DNA from: Pseudomonadota bacterium
GTDB lineage: Bacteria > Pseudomonadota > Gammaproteobacteria > Steroidobacterales > Steroidobacteraceae
Direction of reading: 5' to 3'
NCBI GenBank assembly: GCA_021850555.1
Contig: JAJZLX010000098.1
Span: 1-35,030 of the forward strand
Length of the DNA: 35,030 bases
Position numbers and translations under genes: made by a program. Below are positions 1 to 8,556 of this stretch, piece by piece. The notes under the pieces were generated by a model. The model did not search any database. It was not told where the DNA came from and was given only the letters and a program-made list of their open reading frames with translations. Numbering within the stretch: position 1 is the first letter of the stretch; each line of letters opens with the position of its first letter.

Positions 1-989
1 TGATCCAATACGTCGAGCAGCAAGCGCTCCTGATCCGCGAAATCGATCGCGCCCATCCCGCGCTTCCGAGCAGCGAAGTGATCGAGCGCGCTCGCGGCGA
101 GGCTGAAAATCGTGGTCAAGTACTCACGCAGGTCAGCATGCAGCTGACGATGGGCAGCGTGCATTCCGGCGAACCGCCTCACCTCCTGTGCCGCTGCCCT
201 CTGTGGGGCCGCTGGTTCCTCGTTCGCCAGCTTGTTCCACTTTGCCCAGGGCATCCCGCCGGTCCGCAGATCCCGCTCAGCATCGTCAAGACACTGAAGA
301 TACTTCTCAGTCGTCTTTGTATTCTTCTCGCCGGAGGCGATCGCCGCGCGGATGTCGCGGCGCGTCCTCTCGACTGCTTCGGCGAGTGAATCGTCTAGAT
401 TGTCGGCCGCGATGGCCGGGAAATGCCGCAGGAGCCGGTCTGCATTGATGCCACCGAAGGCCCGCAGAGCTTCGGGAGCAATCGCATTGGCGCGGGCCTG
501 ATCAACGATTTCGCGCAGCGCCATGCGCCAGGGTTCCTCCCGCTGTCCATAGCGCGGCTCGTCCAGCGCGAGACGGCGCGCGAGGCGCAGCAGCTGCTCC
601 AGGGTCTCCTCCTCAATGACCTCATCGACCGATTGCTGCAGAACCTGCTGCGCTGTCTGAGGGTCTAGCACGCGTTGGACGGTCGGTAGTCGAGCCTCAA
701 AAGCAAAACGCTCAAGGAGCGCTCCGCACACGCTGTTCACCGTGCCAATGTAGGCTTGGCCGATGCCGACGGCCAGCTTGGTCTCGCCGTTGCGTAACAA
801 GTGAGACCGCACTCGCCCGCGCAACTCCACGGCGGCTTTGTTGGTAAATGTTGTCGCGATGACCCCGCCTGGCTTGACGTGACCTGCAAGCAGCATCTCC
901 TGCAGGAGTTCTGCCAGCCGCGAGGTCTTGCCGGTCCCCGCCCCTGCACTGATGAAGCGAATCTTCAAGGATTTGGCGTCCGGGCTCAT
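1..989 (-). CDS. UvrD/AddA-like superfamily 1 helicase, N-terminal part (runs off window)
   Basis: This is the last visible gene of the leftward operon, and its 3' part lies beyond base 1. About 329 residues are visible. Residues 10-22 read ISAGAGTGKTSRL, a Walker A motif, and TFTNKAAVELRGRV near residue 46 is motif Ia of UvrD/RecB/AddA helicases. The N-terminus otherwise resembles the ATPase lobe of AddA/RecB, which unwinds DNA from ends with a partner nuclease. The start was chosen at 989 because its ATG overlaps the TGA of the upstream AddB-like gene in an ATGA, implying translational coupling. Known family behaviour suggests an AddAB-like end-processing complex. Whether it carries its own C-terminal nuclease cannot be seen. 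Confidence 0.85.
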   Translation of the reverse strand, partial: MSPDAKSLKIRFISAGAGTGKTSRLAELLQEMLLAGHVKPGGVIATTFTNKAAVELRGRVRSHLLRNGETKLAVGIGQAYIGTVNSVCGALLERFAFEARLPTVQRVLDPQTAQQVLQQSVDEVIEEETLEQLLRLARRLALDEPRYGQREEPWRMALREIVDQARANAIAPEALRAFGGINADRLLRHFPAIAADNLDDSLAEAVERTRRDIRAAIASGEKNTKTTEKYLQCLDDAERDLRTGGMPWAKWNKLANEEPAAPQRAAAQEVRRFAGMHAAHRQLHADLREYLTTIFSLAASALDHFAARKRGMGAIDFADQERLLLDVLD

Positions 990-3622
990 AGGGTTTCGGC
1001 CCAACCCGCCAGGTGTCGAAACGGGTTGTACTGCTCATCGAGATAATCCGGACGCAAAGCTTCTGTCGGCGGCACCGACTCCGCTGTGGGCTCGACGTGC
1101 TCAAGCGCCACCTCGAGCTCTCCCTGCTCGATCTGCACACGGCGCCACCGCCACATCGCCGAGATTCTCTCCCAGACGAGGGCGGTCGAACCTCCGGGCA
1201 CGCGAATGGACGCTACCCCTGGGAACACATCGTCCGTCGTCAGGATTTGTGGCTGTCTCAGAATGAAGTAGGCGACCATGGGCCACCGTGACGAATTGTT
1301 TTCGATCAAGCGCGCATAGATCGCGAGCTGAATGTGAGTTTGAGTCTCCAGCTTCTCCCGGTATTTCCGGTTGCCACTCCATTTCATGTCGAGGACGAGC
1401 TTGCGCCCATCCGTGAGTGTGACCAGCAAGTCGCAGCTCCCCTCTATCCGCCCTAAGGGCGTGTCCGCGTGCAGCGGGCACTCGGGCTGAACCTGAGCCG
1501 CTCCGGCGGCCTGCAGCAGTCGGTGCAGCTCTGCTACTGACCGCCGCAACCCCAAGCGCAGCGCGACCCGATCCGCGCCGCGGCCAGGCGTGAAAAGCAG
1601 AGCCCCCTCCTCCAGGAGAAGGCCCTCGAACGCCGAGTCGAACCACGCCACCACTCGCTCAGATGACCAACCCAGGGCCCCGGGCTCGCGATAGAGTCGT
1701 TCGACCACACGATGGGCCAGGTTACCGCAGAGTTGGAAATCTCCGGGCAGCTCGAGCAATGCTGATCCCCGAAAATTGGCCGGATATTGCAGCGACCACC
1801 GCCAAGGGCTATAGAAAAGTATCTCCAGGCTCGAGTATGACGCGGCTCGGTCCCACCCATGAATGGCGCCGGCCGGGATATGCCACCATCGACGCGGCGC
1901 GGGCAGTGGGCGAAGCGGGATCCTCGCGAGCACACCCGCTTGCGGTGGGTGGCGCAGAATCTCCTCGACCTCCTGGACCACGGGCCGGTCGACGAGAGCA
2001 GCCAACGAGAGCCACAGCGGATGAGCCTCTTCGTCCGGACGCGGCAAGACGAGAATCATCCGCTCCGTCGCACTCATCACCGGACGGAGCCAACCCTGAG
2101 CCTGCCTCGCCAGCAAATCTTCGGTGGAAGGCAACTCGACGCCCATCGCCTTGAGCGCTGCCCGCTCGCTCGCCGACCATGGGTACGGCGCGACGAACGG
2201 GACCGCTTTCATGGTCCACCAGCAGATCTCGGCAAAAGGCTCGATCACCGCCGCGGGCGACTGTACGCGCGCACCGGCCCCCGCTTCGGCGTACGCAAAA
2301 GGGTGAACAGTCCCGGCGGTCGCCTGGCTCACCACTCGGTCCAGTGCTTCCGGTCCGATGGCAGTCTCGCCCTGCTTGCGCAGCAGCTCGATCGCGTGTC
2401 GGACCACCTGACATTGAGTCAGTCCCGTCTGAAATGCTGCACGGCGAACCTCGTTATCTCCGATCTGCCCCAGGCGGAAGTAGTCCTCCATCTGGCCCAC
2501 GCGTTCCAGGACGACATCGAGTGGCGCCTGCTCGGCCGGTTGGAAGCGCGGCTGCTCCAGCCACAGCGCGATCTGTTCCCGGACTTGAGGTCCCTGGTCT
2601 TTGTAATGTTCCGCGATATCGTCCAGCACACGCTGCCACGCCATGCCGCCAATACCTGGCGCTTGCGCCATCTTCTCGGCGAGCCGGCCGCGCGCATAGC
2701 GTCGCACCGGCCCGATGGGATGGGTCAGGAATTGCATCAGGGCCCCGAAATCCAACGGCGCCCAGAGCAATCGCAGCGCGAGCGGCAATACCTGCAGGGA
2801 GGGGCGAGCGGCAGCGGGCTCTGACAGGCCGTGACGCGCTCGGTCCAGCGCGAAAAGTGCTGCATCGAGCAATCCTCCCTCGTGGCTGGTGACAATCAGC
2901 CGATCCGTCGTCGGATGCTCGCGAATCTCATTGGCCAGCCACTCCGCGGCCGCGAGGCCGGAATCCGCGCGCACGAGGATCACCGTGCCATCTTCGGCCC
3001 AGGGCACCTTCTCCGCGCGCCCTCCGGCAGTCGACGAAAGCAGCTGCTCCTGCAAACGGTGAAGCAGAGTACCCTCGGGCGCGGAAGCCCCTACCGCATT
3101 CTGGCGACGCTTGATGGGCAGTAGTGCCAGCACTTCGCGCCAGGATTCGGGGTACTGCTCCAGGGGCTGTACGAGCTCGACGGCTGAAATCTGCGGCTTG
3201 CGATGACGCAGCACCATGGCGACGTCCTGCAGGCGTTGACCTGTCCCCGGAAACACGGCCTCCCTCGCGAACGCCTCGACGGCCACCATGTCCGAGATTC
3301 GACGGCAACCACCCGCTGGCGCGACGCCGCGCCAGCCGTGCTCGTACCAAAGATCACGCCAAGCGAGGAGCGTCGAGGCAGTACCAAGCGAATCCAATTT
3401 GAAACTGTCTTCATAGAAGCGATGCCCTGTCGCGCTGCGGCGAAGACAATCCCGGAATTGCACGATGCGCTCGCAGGCCGAGGTCGTCCTGCGCGACAAC
3501 CCCAGCTGCATTTCCAGCAACGACAGCATGCCGAACGGTCCGACCGTGGTATCGCCCAGCGCATTGCGTGCGTGCCATCCGCGCTCCCCGTCGAGTGCCA
3601 TCCCGAAGCGGACCTGCTGCAT
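986..3622 (-). CDS. AddB-like PD-(D/E)XK nuclease / inactivated helicase protein
   Basis: The 878-residue protein has a long N-terminal region without a clear Walker A motif and a C-terminal RecB-family nuclease domain. In that domain, RIEGSCDLLV near residue 724 is followed by KLVLDMKWSGNRKYR near residue 744 and by QLAIYARLI, matching the E...D...(D/E)xK and QxxxY pattern of PD-(D/E)XK exonucleases. The architecture is that of AddB/RexB-type subunits, which pair with an AddA/UvrD helicase, exactly what the overlapping downstream gene encodes. It starts 21 bases after the phosphatase-like gene. It could supply double-strand end degradation to the defence operon; that role is inferred from context. 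The family assignment is fairly sure, the substrate unknown. Confidence 0.8.
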   Translation of the reverse strand: MQQVRFGMALDGERGWHARNALGDTTVGPFGMLSLLEMQLGLSRRTTSACERIVQFRDCLRRSATGHRFYEDSFKLDSLGTASTLLAWRDLWYEHGWRGVAPAGGCRRISDMVAVEAFAREAVFPGTGQRLQDVAMVLRHRKPQISAVELVQPLEQYPESWREVLALLPIKRRQNAVGASAPEGTLLHRLQEQLLSSTAGGRAEKVPWAEDGTVILVRADSGLAAAEWLANEIREHPTTDRLIVTSHEGGLLDAALFALDRARHGLSEPAAARPSLQVLPLALRLLWAPLDFGALMQFLTHPIGPVRRYARGRLAEKMAQAPGIGGMAWQRVLDDIAEHYKDQGPQVREQIALWLEQPRFQPAEQAPLDVVLERVGQMEDYFRLGQIGDNEVRRAAFQTGLTQCQVVRHAIELLRKQGETAIGPEALDRVVSQATAGTVHPFAYAEAGAGARVQSPAAVIEPFAEICWWTMKAVPFVAPYPWSASERAALKAMGVELPSTEDLLARQAQGWLRPVMSATERMILVLPRPDEEAHPLWLSLAALVDRPVVQEVEEILRHPPQAGVLARIPLRPLPAPRRWWHIPAGAIHGWDRAASYSSLEILFYSPWRWSLQYPANFRGSALLELPGDFQLCGNLAHRVVERLYREPGALGWSSERVVAWFDSAFEGLLLEEGALLFTPGRGADRVALRLGLRRSVAELHRLLQAAGAAQVQPECPLHADTPLGRIEGSCDLLVTLTDGRKLVLDMKWSGNRKYREKLETQTHIQLAIYARLIENNSSRWPMVAYFILRQPQILTTDDVFPGVASIRVPGGSTALVWERISAMWRWRRVQIEQGELEVALEHVEPTAESVPPTEALRPDYLDEQYNPFRHLAGWAETL

Positions 3623-3643
3623 GCTTGCTCTCCCGACGTTTTT

Positions 3644-4141
3644 CTATGCGTCAGCCTTTGTGGATGTCATTCTCAGACGGCCCCAGTTTTCCGACAGATA
3701 CGCCACGATGCCCGCTCCTGGCTTATAGCCGGGAAACAGCAGTTCGAAGTCCTTCCGCGCGCTGTCATAGGAGCTGGCGTCCAGGACATCACGACACTTG
3801 GCGAGAAATAACAGCGCCAGCGACGGGGCACGGGATTCCCCCTGGTTGCAATGAATTAGCAGCGCGCGACCTGCCAGCCACTGCATATCGGCAAAATCCA
3901 GGAACGCTACAAACGACTCCGCCTTGAACAGCGGAATCGGCGGATCGATCAGATTCAGGAAAAGGTCATGGTCGCGCGTGAGAGAGAGATAGTGCTGATG
4001 CGCGCTGGGCAGGCTCCCGCGATAGCCCACGGCTTGCTGATGGCACGGGCTCTTGCAGGCATGAACCACCGCCCATTCGTGGTCGCCGGGGCGGCAATCC
4101 CGCTCGTTGCCGACCCATATGCGTTCGAAGACCTGCTGCAT
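3644..4141 (-). CDS. Dual-specificity/tyrosine phosphatase-like protein
   Basis: The 165-residue protein contains LLIHCNQGESRAPSLALLFL, which fits the cysteine phosphatase signature HCxxGxSR (C-x5-R loop) with catalytic Cys and Arg present. Such enzymes remove phosphate from protein Tyr/Ser/Thr, and some act on nucleotides or RNA ends. It lies between vsr and the AddB-like gene on the same strand, so it is probably co-transcribed. A phosphatase inside a restriction-type operon is unusual. It might control the complex, act on nucleotides, or be a passenger gene. The family assignment is good because the loop is intact, but the substrate is unknown. The 210 bases between its start and the vsr stop hold no other clear gene. 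Confidence 0.7.
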   Translation of the reverse strand: MQQVFERIWVGNERDCRPGDHEWAVVHACKSPCHQQAVGYRGSLPSAHQHYLSLTRDHDLFLNLIDPPIPLFKAESFVAFLDFADMQWLAGRALLIHCNQGESRAPSLALLFLAKCRDVLDASSYDSARKDFELLFPGYKPGAGIVAYLSENWGRLRMTSTKADA

Positions 4142-4351
4142 AGCCGTCTGCTCCCTCCCTCACCGCACTGAATATAGGCTATCCCTCGCTGTGACGCACA
4201 ACTCGGTTAAAGGTGTGCACGCCGTCCAGTGCCCGCGCAAAAGGAAGCGGCAGTGAAAAGCCTCATCGAGGTAGTTGAGAAATAGATGACGGAAAAGGCC
4301 GAACACCTTCAGACCTATCCAGAGCCCTTGCTGCGGTGTCGTTTCGACAGA

Positions 4352-4894
4352 TCACGGACCAGATTTCGAAGGAACGCTGTCATCGACACGGCCACCACGG
4401 CTTCCTCGCAATCGAGGGCATGCGCCCCCGCTTTCCTCAGTTACTTCCCGTATATCCAAGCGCTCAATGAGGTTTCTGCCGACCTTGAGATCGTGTTCCC
4501 AAATACGCACCACGCGCCAACCACGGCGACGTAACGCCCGGTTCACGTACCGGTCCCTTTCCTTGTTGTCAGCGAGTTTTGCAGCCCAAAACTCTGCATT
4601 GGCCTTGGGCGTCGTTGCGTGGTGTGGACACCCGTGCCAGAAGCAGCCATCGATGAAAACCACGAGTCTATGAGCGCGGAAGACGAAGTCCGGTTTCACT
4701 CGATGGGTTCTTCCAAGGAGACGCTTTCGAGATCCACTCCCGGGATCAAGGGATAGCGCAAGATGGCGTCGCCATCCAGTGATGCCTGCAGCTTTGAGCA
4801 GCTTCAAGAAGGCCATCTCTGTGTCTCGATTCCCTCGCCCGCGAATCCGGCTCATGACTTCCGATCGCTTGGATTTCGAAAACACGTCCGTCAC
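4352..4894 (-). CDS. vsr: Vsr-type very short patch repair endonuclease
   Basis: The 180-residue protein opens with a segment typical of Vsr (RSEVMSRIRGRGNRDTE) and carries VKPDFVF, VVFIDGCFWHGCPHH and FWAAKLADNKERD, the metal- and DNA-binding motifs of the Vsr family. Vsr nicks next to the T of T:G mismatches made by deamination of 5-methylcytosine, so it normally accompanies a cytosine methyltransferase. The dcm-like gene of this operon is the obvious partner. The gene starts 9 bases after the DUF4420 gene stops. The C-terminal 30 residues or so, rich in Gly and Arg, look like an extension beyond the usual length. In related ATPase-containing systems Vsr may act as the cleaving subunit; that is inference. 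Confidence 0.9.
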   Translation of the reverse strand: MTDVFSKSKRSEVMSRIRGRGNRDTEMAFLKLLKAAGITGWRRHLALSLDPGSGSRKRLLGRTHRVKPDFVFRAHRLVVFIDGCFWHGCPHHATTPKANAEFWAAKLADNKERDRYVNRALRRRGWRVVRIWEHDLKVGRNLIERLDIREVTEESGGACPRLRGSRGGRVDDSVPSKSGP

Positions 4895-4903
4895 TGTAGG
4901 CTC

Positions 4904-5920
4904 TCAGTCCGCTGTGTCCCTCAGAAACACCGTTGCCTCGGCTGCGCGGCGCGCGACGATCAGATCGTCAAAGGTGCCCAGATTTATCGTATATGTCAGG
5001 TCCTCGACGCCCGCTGGCATTCCAGCTGCAAAACTGCCTGCAGTGATGCGCGGGAAGCCCGCCGCAGTATCGAACAGCAGCTCATCGAGAACGCGCCAGT
5101 GCGTTTTCGAATACTCCTCCTCATGCATCTCGAGATAGCCTGCAGCAATCATCGTTGTATCAAACAGGCCCTCAGCGTCACCATCTTCCGAGATGAGCCG
5201 GCGACAAACGCCACAAAGCAGGGGGAGTGTATTCGCTGCCCCGGCTTCGTCCCTCATCCGGAGGCTGAAGAAAAGCAGCCTGCCCCCCTCGGGCGCCTCA
5301 AGCTGGTCCACGCCGTTGATCTGATGGAGCCGCCCCCTTGTAGAGGCTGTCCCCTTACACTCGATGGACAACCCCTTCCGCTCAAAGTCGTGACGCGTTC
5401 CATGGGGCCCCCGCCACATCCGTACCGCGTCCGAGATTCCTACGGCTGGTATCAGCCAGTAGGCGAGGAACCACAGCTCAGCGAACAGGCCGATCTGCGC
5501 CTCATGTGACAGCAGCTGCTGTGGGAGTCGACCCCAGAACCTGCGCCATTTCGCCAACACACGCGCGACGTTTTCTGCGGGGGAGCCGCCGCCCGCCAAA
5601 CGACCGGCGAGGTCACCACCAATGAGGTCCAGCATGGGATGGCCGGACACGTCCTCACAAGCAATATCGATATATCGTCCCGCCTCGCCTGCCCGCAGGG
5701 TCAATTCCTGGGTCGTGATCTTTACTCCGCGGCTGCTCGCATCCCGGAAGTCTTTCTCCCCTGCCATCAGACTCACCAAAAGATGTCGGTGCCCGCGTGA
5801 GTCAATCGCCGCAAGCAGCCGCGATGTCACTTCAGGCACCGCTGGTCGGCCGATCAGTTCATCTCCGGTTGGCAAGGGAGATTCAATCTGCCTCCACAGT
5901 CCCGGATCGATCATGCTCAT
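4904..5920 (-). CDS. DUF4420 PD-(D/E)XK motif protein
   Basis: The 338-residue protein matches the DUF4420 family (PD-(D/E)XK motif protein) by eye. Features include GLFAELWFLAYWL near residue 145, then GPHGTRHDFERKGLSIECKGT, where HDF and IECK provide the D...ExK nuclease signature. The family is found beside Z1-domain and MutL-like ATPase genes in Mza-like and related restriction-type loci. Its ATG overlaps the Z1 gene's TGA (ATGA), so translation is probably coupled. It is a good candidate for a DNA-cutting or DNA-binding subunit acting with the Z1 and GHKL ATPases. The active-site residues look intact, but nuclease activity is inferred. Confidence 0.85.
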   Translation of the reverse strand: MSMIDPGLWRQIESPLPTGDELIGRPAVPEVTSRLLAAIDSRGHRHLLVSLMAGEKDFRDASSRGVKITTQELTLRAGEAGRYIDIACEDVSGHPMLDLIGGDLAGRLAGGGSPAENVARVLAKWRRFWGRLPQQLLSHEAQIGLFAELWFLAYWLIPAVGISDAVRMWRGPHGTRHDFERKGLSIECKGTASTRGRLHQINGVDQLEAPEGGRLLFFSLRMRDEAGAANTLPLLCGVCRRLISEDGDAEGLFDTTMIAAGYLEMHEEEYSKTHWRVLDELLFDTAAGFPRITAGSFAAGMPAGVEDLTYTINLGTFDDLIVARRAAEATVFLRDTAD

Positions 5921-8556
5921 TCCGGTGTCCAGCCGACGGTCCCCACCACGTAATCGGCGACCGACCGCGCATGCGGCGACCGTGGAAAGGAGATCGCCAC
6001 GGCGACAATGTCTCGCGCTGATGCATCGCGAGGATCGTCATAGACAGCTTGCCGACCGCGTGCTGATTCGGAATTTGGGCGGGAAAAGCGGCTGATTGGG
6101 TAGATCAGGAGCAGCCCCTCCGCCGGATCCCTGATTCTGCGGGCTGCCGGATTGAGCCCGATATCCTCGGCGTGCCGCAGCTGTCGCGTCTTCTCCATCT
6201 GCTCGTCATTGAAGCCGGTCGTCTCATCATCCGGACTGGTGATCACGCCCAAGGAATCCGGATCGGTACGAAGTCGCGAACGGCTGATCATGTTGATACG
6301 CCCGCCCCGCAGTCCCCAATCCGCCTGACCCAGGTTATTGTCTGTCACAGCCCTCCCCTTCACAGCTACGGTCCAGCGGACAAGCTGCCCCTCGCCTGTC
6401 TCCTGCTCAATGTAGCGCCGTAGGAGAGGCAACGAGATGCTGCGCGCCTCCTCGTCGACACGGTATCGCTGAAGAAAGCTCAAAACCGACTCGGCGGATA
6501 TGCCGGTCCACATCGGGCCGCTTTCCGGCCACTCAGCCGGCTCTCCGAGCCTTTGCAGGAAGGCACGTGTCGCAAGCAGGTTCTCCTCGAGGAGCACCGC
6601 GAGATCGGCGGGGCGGCGGAAGGGAAACTTCACCGTCTGTACGACCTTTTCGGAATAAGACAGCTCGACGACGATCCTCGTGGCAAATCGCTGCTTCAGC
6701 CGGCTGGTCACCAGCATCGCCGGGTGTTGCATGATACGTGTTCCGAGCTGCAACGGCGTCACCTGCTCGGTTTCGTAGCGGCGGATGTCACGCCGCAACT
6801 CATATTCCACCGTCGCCAGATCCGTGAACCACCCGGCAAGCTCCGCTGTCATCCAGATGCGTGTCAGATCCTCATAGCCGCCCCGAAAGCCAAACCACCG
6901 TCCCATCTGCATCAGCGTGTCATACATTGCGCTGCGGCGCAGGAAGTAGCTGACCAGCAATCCTTCCAGGGTCAGGCCTCGGGCCAGACGATTGCCACCG
7001 ATCGCGATCGCCTTCAAACCGGGCTCGCGCTCGTAATCAAGCATCTCCCCGGTGGCGCTGTTGATCTCGCGGGGCGGCGCTACAGCTTCAAGAAACGGTC
7101 CTATGTGAGACTCAATCTGCTCGAAGCGACGCTCACGCCCCAAGTAGCCGGCCCTGGTGACCGGAACAAATTCCGACTCCCACCGGTCCTTCAACCTGGC
7201 TCGGATCCCCTGGTCACGCTGATATCTCCACTCGTCCTTGAATTCGCCGAACCAGGTCGATACCTCCTGCCACAATTGCCGGTGCTCGACGATCCGTTGG
7301 CTGGTATGGATGAGCATCGTCGCAGGTTTGGCACCTTGACCCCTCTCCGCACGTGCGGCTCCGGCGAGCACGAAATCCATCAGGGCGACCTTCAGAGACT
7401 CCGGGCATCTGCCACTATCGAGCGCGGTGATGTCCGCATCCGGGATGTGCCGCACCACGTCAATGCCGTCGATGGGCTCGCCGGTCTGCGGATCCTGGCG
7501 GCCGAAAAGCTCCTCCGCACCGAAGTATCCCTGAGGCTTCGGCAGATCGGCTATGAAATCCTTGGGATAAAGATCATCTCCGGCGCTGGGATCCACCGTA
7601 TCATGCGGAATGAGGATATTGGCGAACGGCGTCGCCGTATACGCCACGTACGCACAGCGACGGAACTTCTGCAGAAGTTGCCGTATCAATCCGTTGATGA
7701 CCGCGGGCGCTTCATAGTCTATCCCCGCCTCCGCCACCTGTTGATAGGAGCCCCGAGTATCAACACTCGCCAAGTCCGCCTCATCATCCACGACCAGAAG
7801 CGGCAGCGTCCTGCGCACCTCCTCAGGGGCGGCATCCAGCCACGCGTGCAAGCGTCTCAAGACCGGTCCATTCTTCTTCACGACCAGCAGCACCGGCTGA
7901 CTCCCCTGCAGGGCGCTATGGTTGGCGTTTCCTGGTTGGAAATCTCCGGAGAGTTCCTCCGTCGTGAATTGATGCCAGTGCCTGCCCATGGGGGGCAGAG
8001 GAACGGCATCCGGCCGTCCGTCTGCATAGCCAACCAGCTCCTTGTCCAAGCGGATCTGCGTCTGCCGCCGAAGCCCGTTATCGAGCCCGGACAGCACAAT
8101 GATCAGCCGGTAGCCGACATCCGCCGCCTTGGCGGTCAGTGCCGTGAAGTTCGCCGTCTTCCCGCTCTGCACATAGCCGAGCACAAGGCCCCTGATGTTA
8201 AACTCCTCGTCTGTCGGATCCGCCATCTGCGCCAAGATGTTGTCCGTCGCCTCATCGAGAGATCTGACCGCCGCCGCATCCCACTCCTTGGCATTCAACA
8301 GGTAATCGCGCAGCGCAGGCCAGTAGTGCCAAGTCAAACGATCCAGTGCCCGCAGCCAGTCGCCTCTCCCATGCGCCGCGGAGATGATGCGTGCCGGACG
8401 CAGTACGATATTGTCCTCACGCTCGAGCGCCACCAGGAGTGCCGGCCTGAGAGCCGTTGGGATGGCGGAGTTGGCAACCGCGGCCTGCCTCGGCAGGCCG
8501 TTGGCGATGAGCACGCGGACGATACGCAGTGCCGCGTCAAACGCGAGCTCACTCAT
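5917..8556 (-). CDS. Z1-domain helicase-like ATPase
   Basis: The 879-residue protein fits the Z1 family. GYVQSGKTANFTALTAKA near residue 126 is the Walker A loop, LLVVDDEADLASVD near residue 253 is the DEAD-like Walker B, and YVAYTATPFANILIP follows as motif III. The later segment IAIGGNRLARGLTLEGLLVSYF with MGRWFGFR is typical of the second RecA lobe. Z1 proteins are superfamily 2 helicase-like ATPases that occur almost always next to MutL/MORC-type ATPases and DUF4420 proteins. The gene overlaps the ATPase gene by 8 bases and the DUF4420 gene by 4. It probably remodels or translocates DNA within a shared complex, as inferred from family and context. Confidence 0.92.
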   Translation of the reverse strand: MSELAFDAALRIVRVLIANGLPRQAAVANSAIPTALRPALLVALEREDNIVLRPARIISAAHGRGDWLRALDRLTWHYWPALRDYLLNAKEWDAAAVRSLDEATDNILAQMADPTDEEFNIRGLVLGYVQSGKTANFTALTAKAADVGYRLIIVLSGLDNGLRRQTQIRLDKELVGYADGRPDAVPLPPMGRHWHQFTTEELSGDFQPGNANHSALQGSQPVLLVVKKNGPVLRRLHAWLDAAPEEVRRTLPLLVVDDEADLASVDTRGSYQQVAEAGIDYEAPAVINGLIRQLLQKFRRCAYVAYTATPFANILIPHDTVDPSAGDDLYPKDFIADLPKPQGYFGAEELFGRQDPQTGEPIDGIDVVRHIPDADITALDSGRCPESLKVALMDFVLAGAARAERGQGAKPATMLIHTSQRIVEHRQLWQEVSTWFGEFKDEWRYQRDQGIRARLKDRWESEFVPVTRAGYLGRERRFEQIESHIGPFLEAVAPPREINSATGEMLDYEREPGLKAIAIGGNRLARGLTLEGLLVSYFLRRSAMYDTLMQMGRWFGFRGGYEDLTRIWMTAELAGWFTDLATVEYELRRDIRRYETEQVTPLQLGTRIMQHPAMLVTSRLKQRFATRIVVELSYSEKVVQTVKFPFRRPADLAVLLEENLLATRAFLQRLGEPAEWPESGPMWTGISAESVLSFLQRYRVDEEARSISLPLLRRYIEQETGEGQLVRWTVAVKGRAVTDNNLGQADWGLRGGRINMISRSRLRTDPDSLGVITSPDDETTGFNDEQMEKTRQLRHAEDIGLNPAARRIRDPAEGLLLIYPISRFSRPNSESARGRQAVYDDPRDASARDIVAVAISFPRSPHARSVADYVVGTVGWTPE

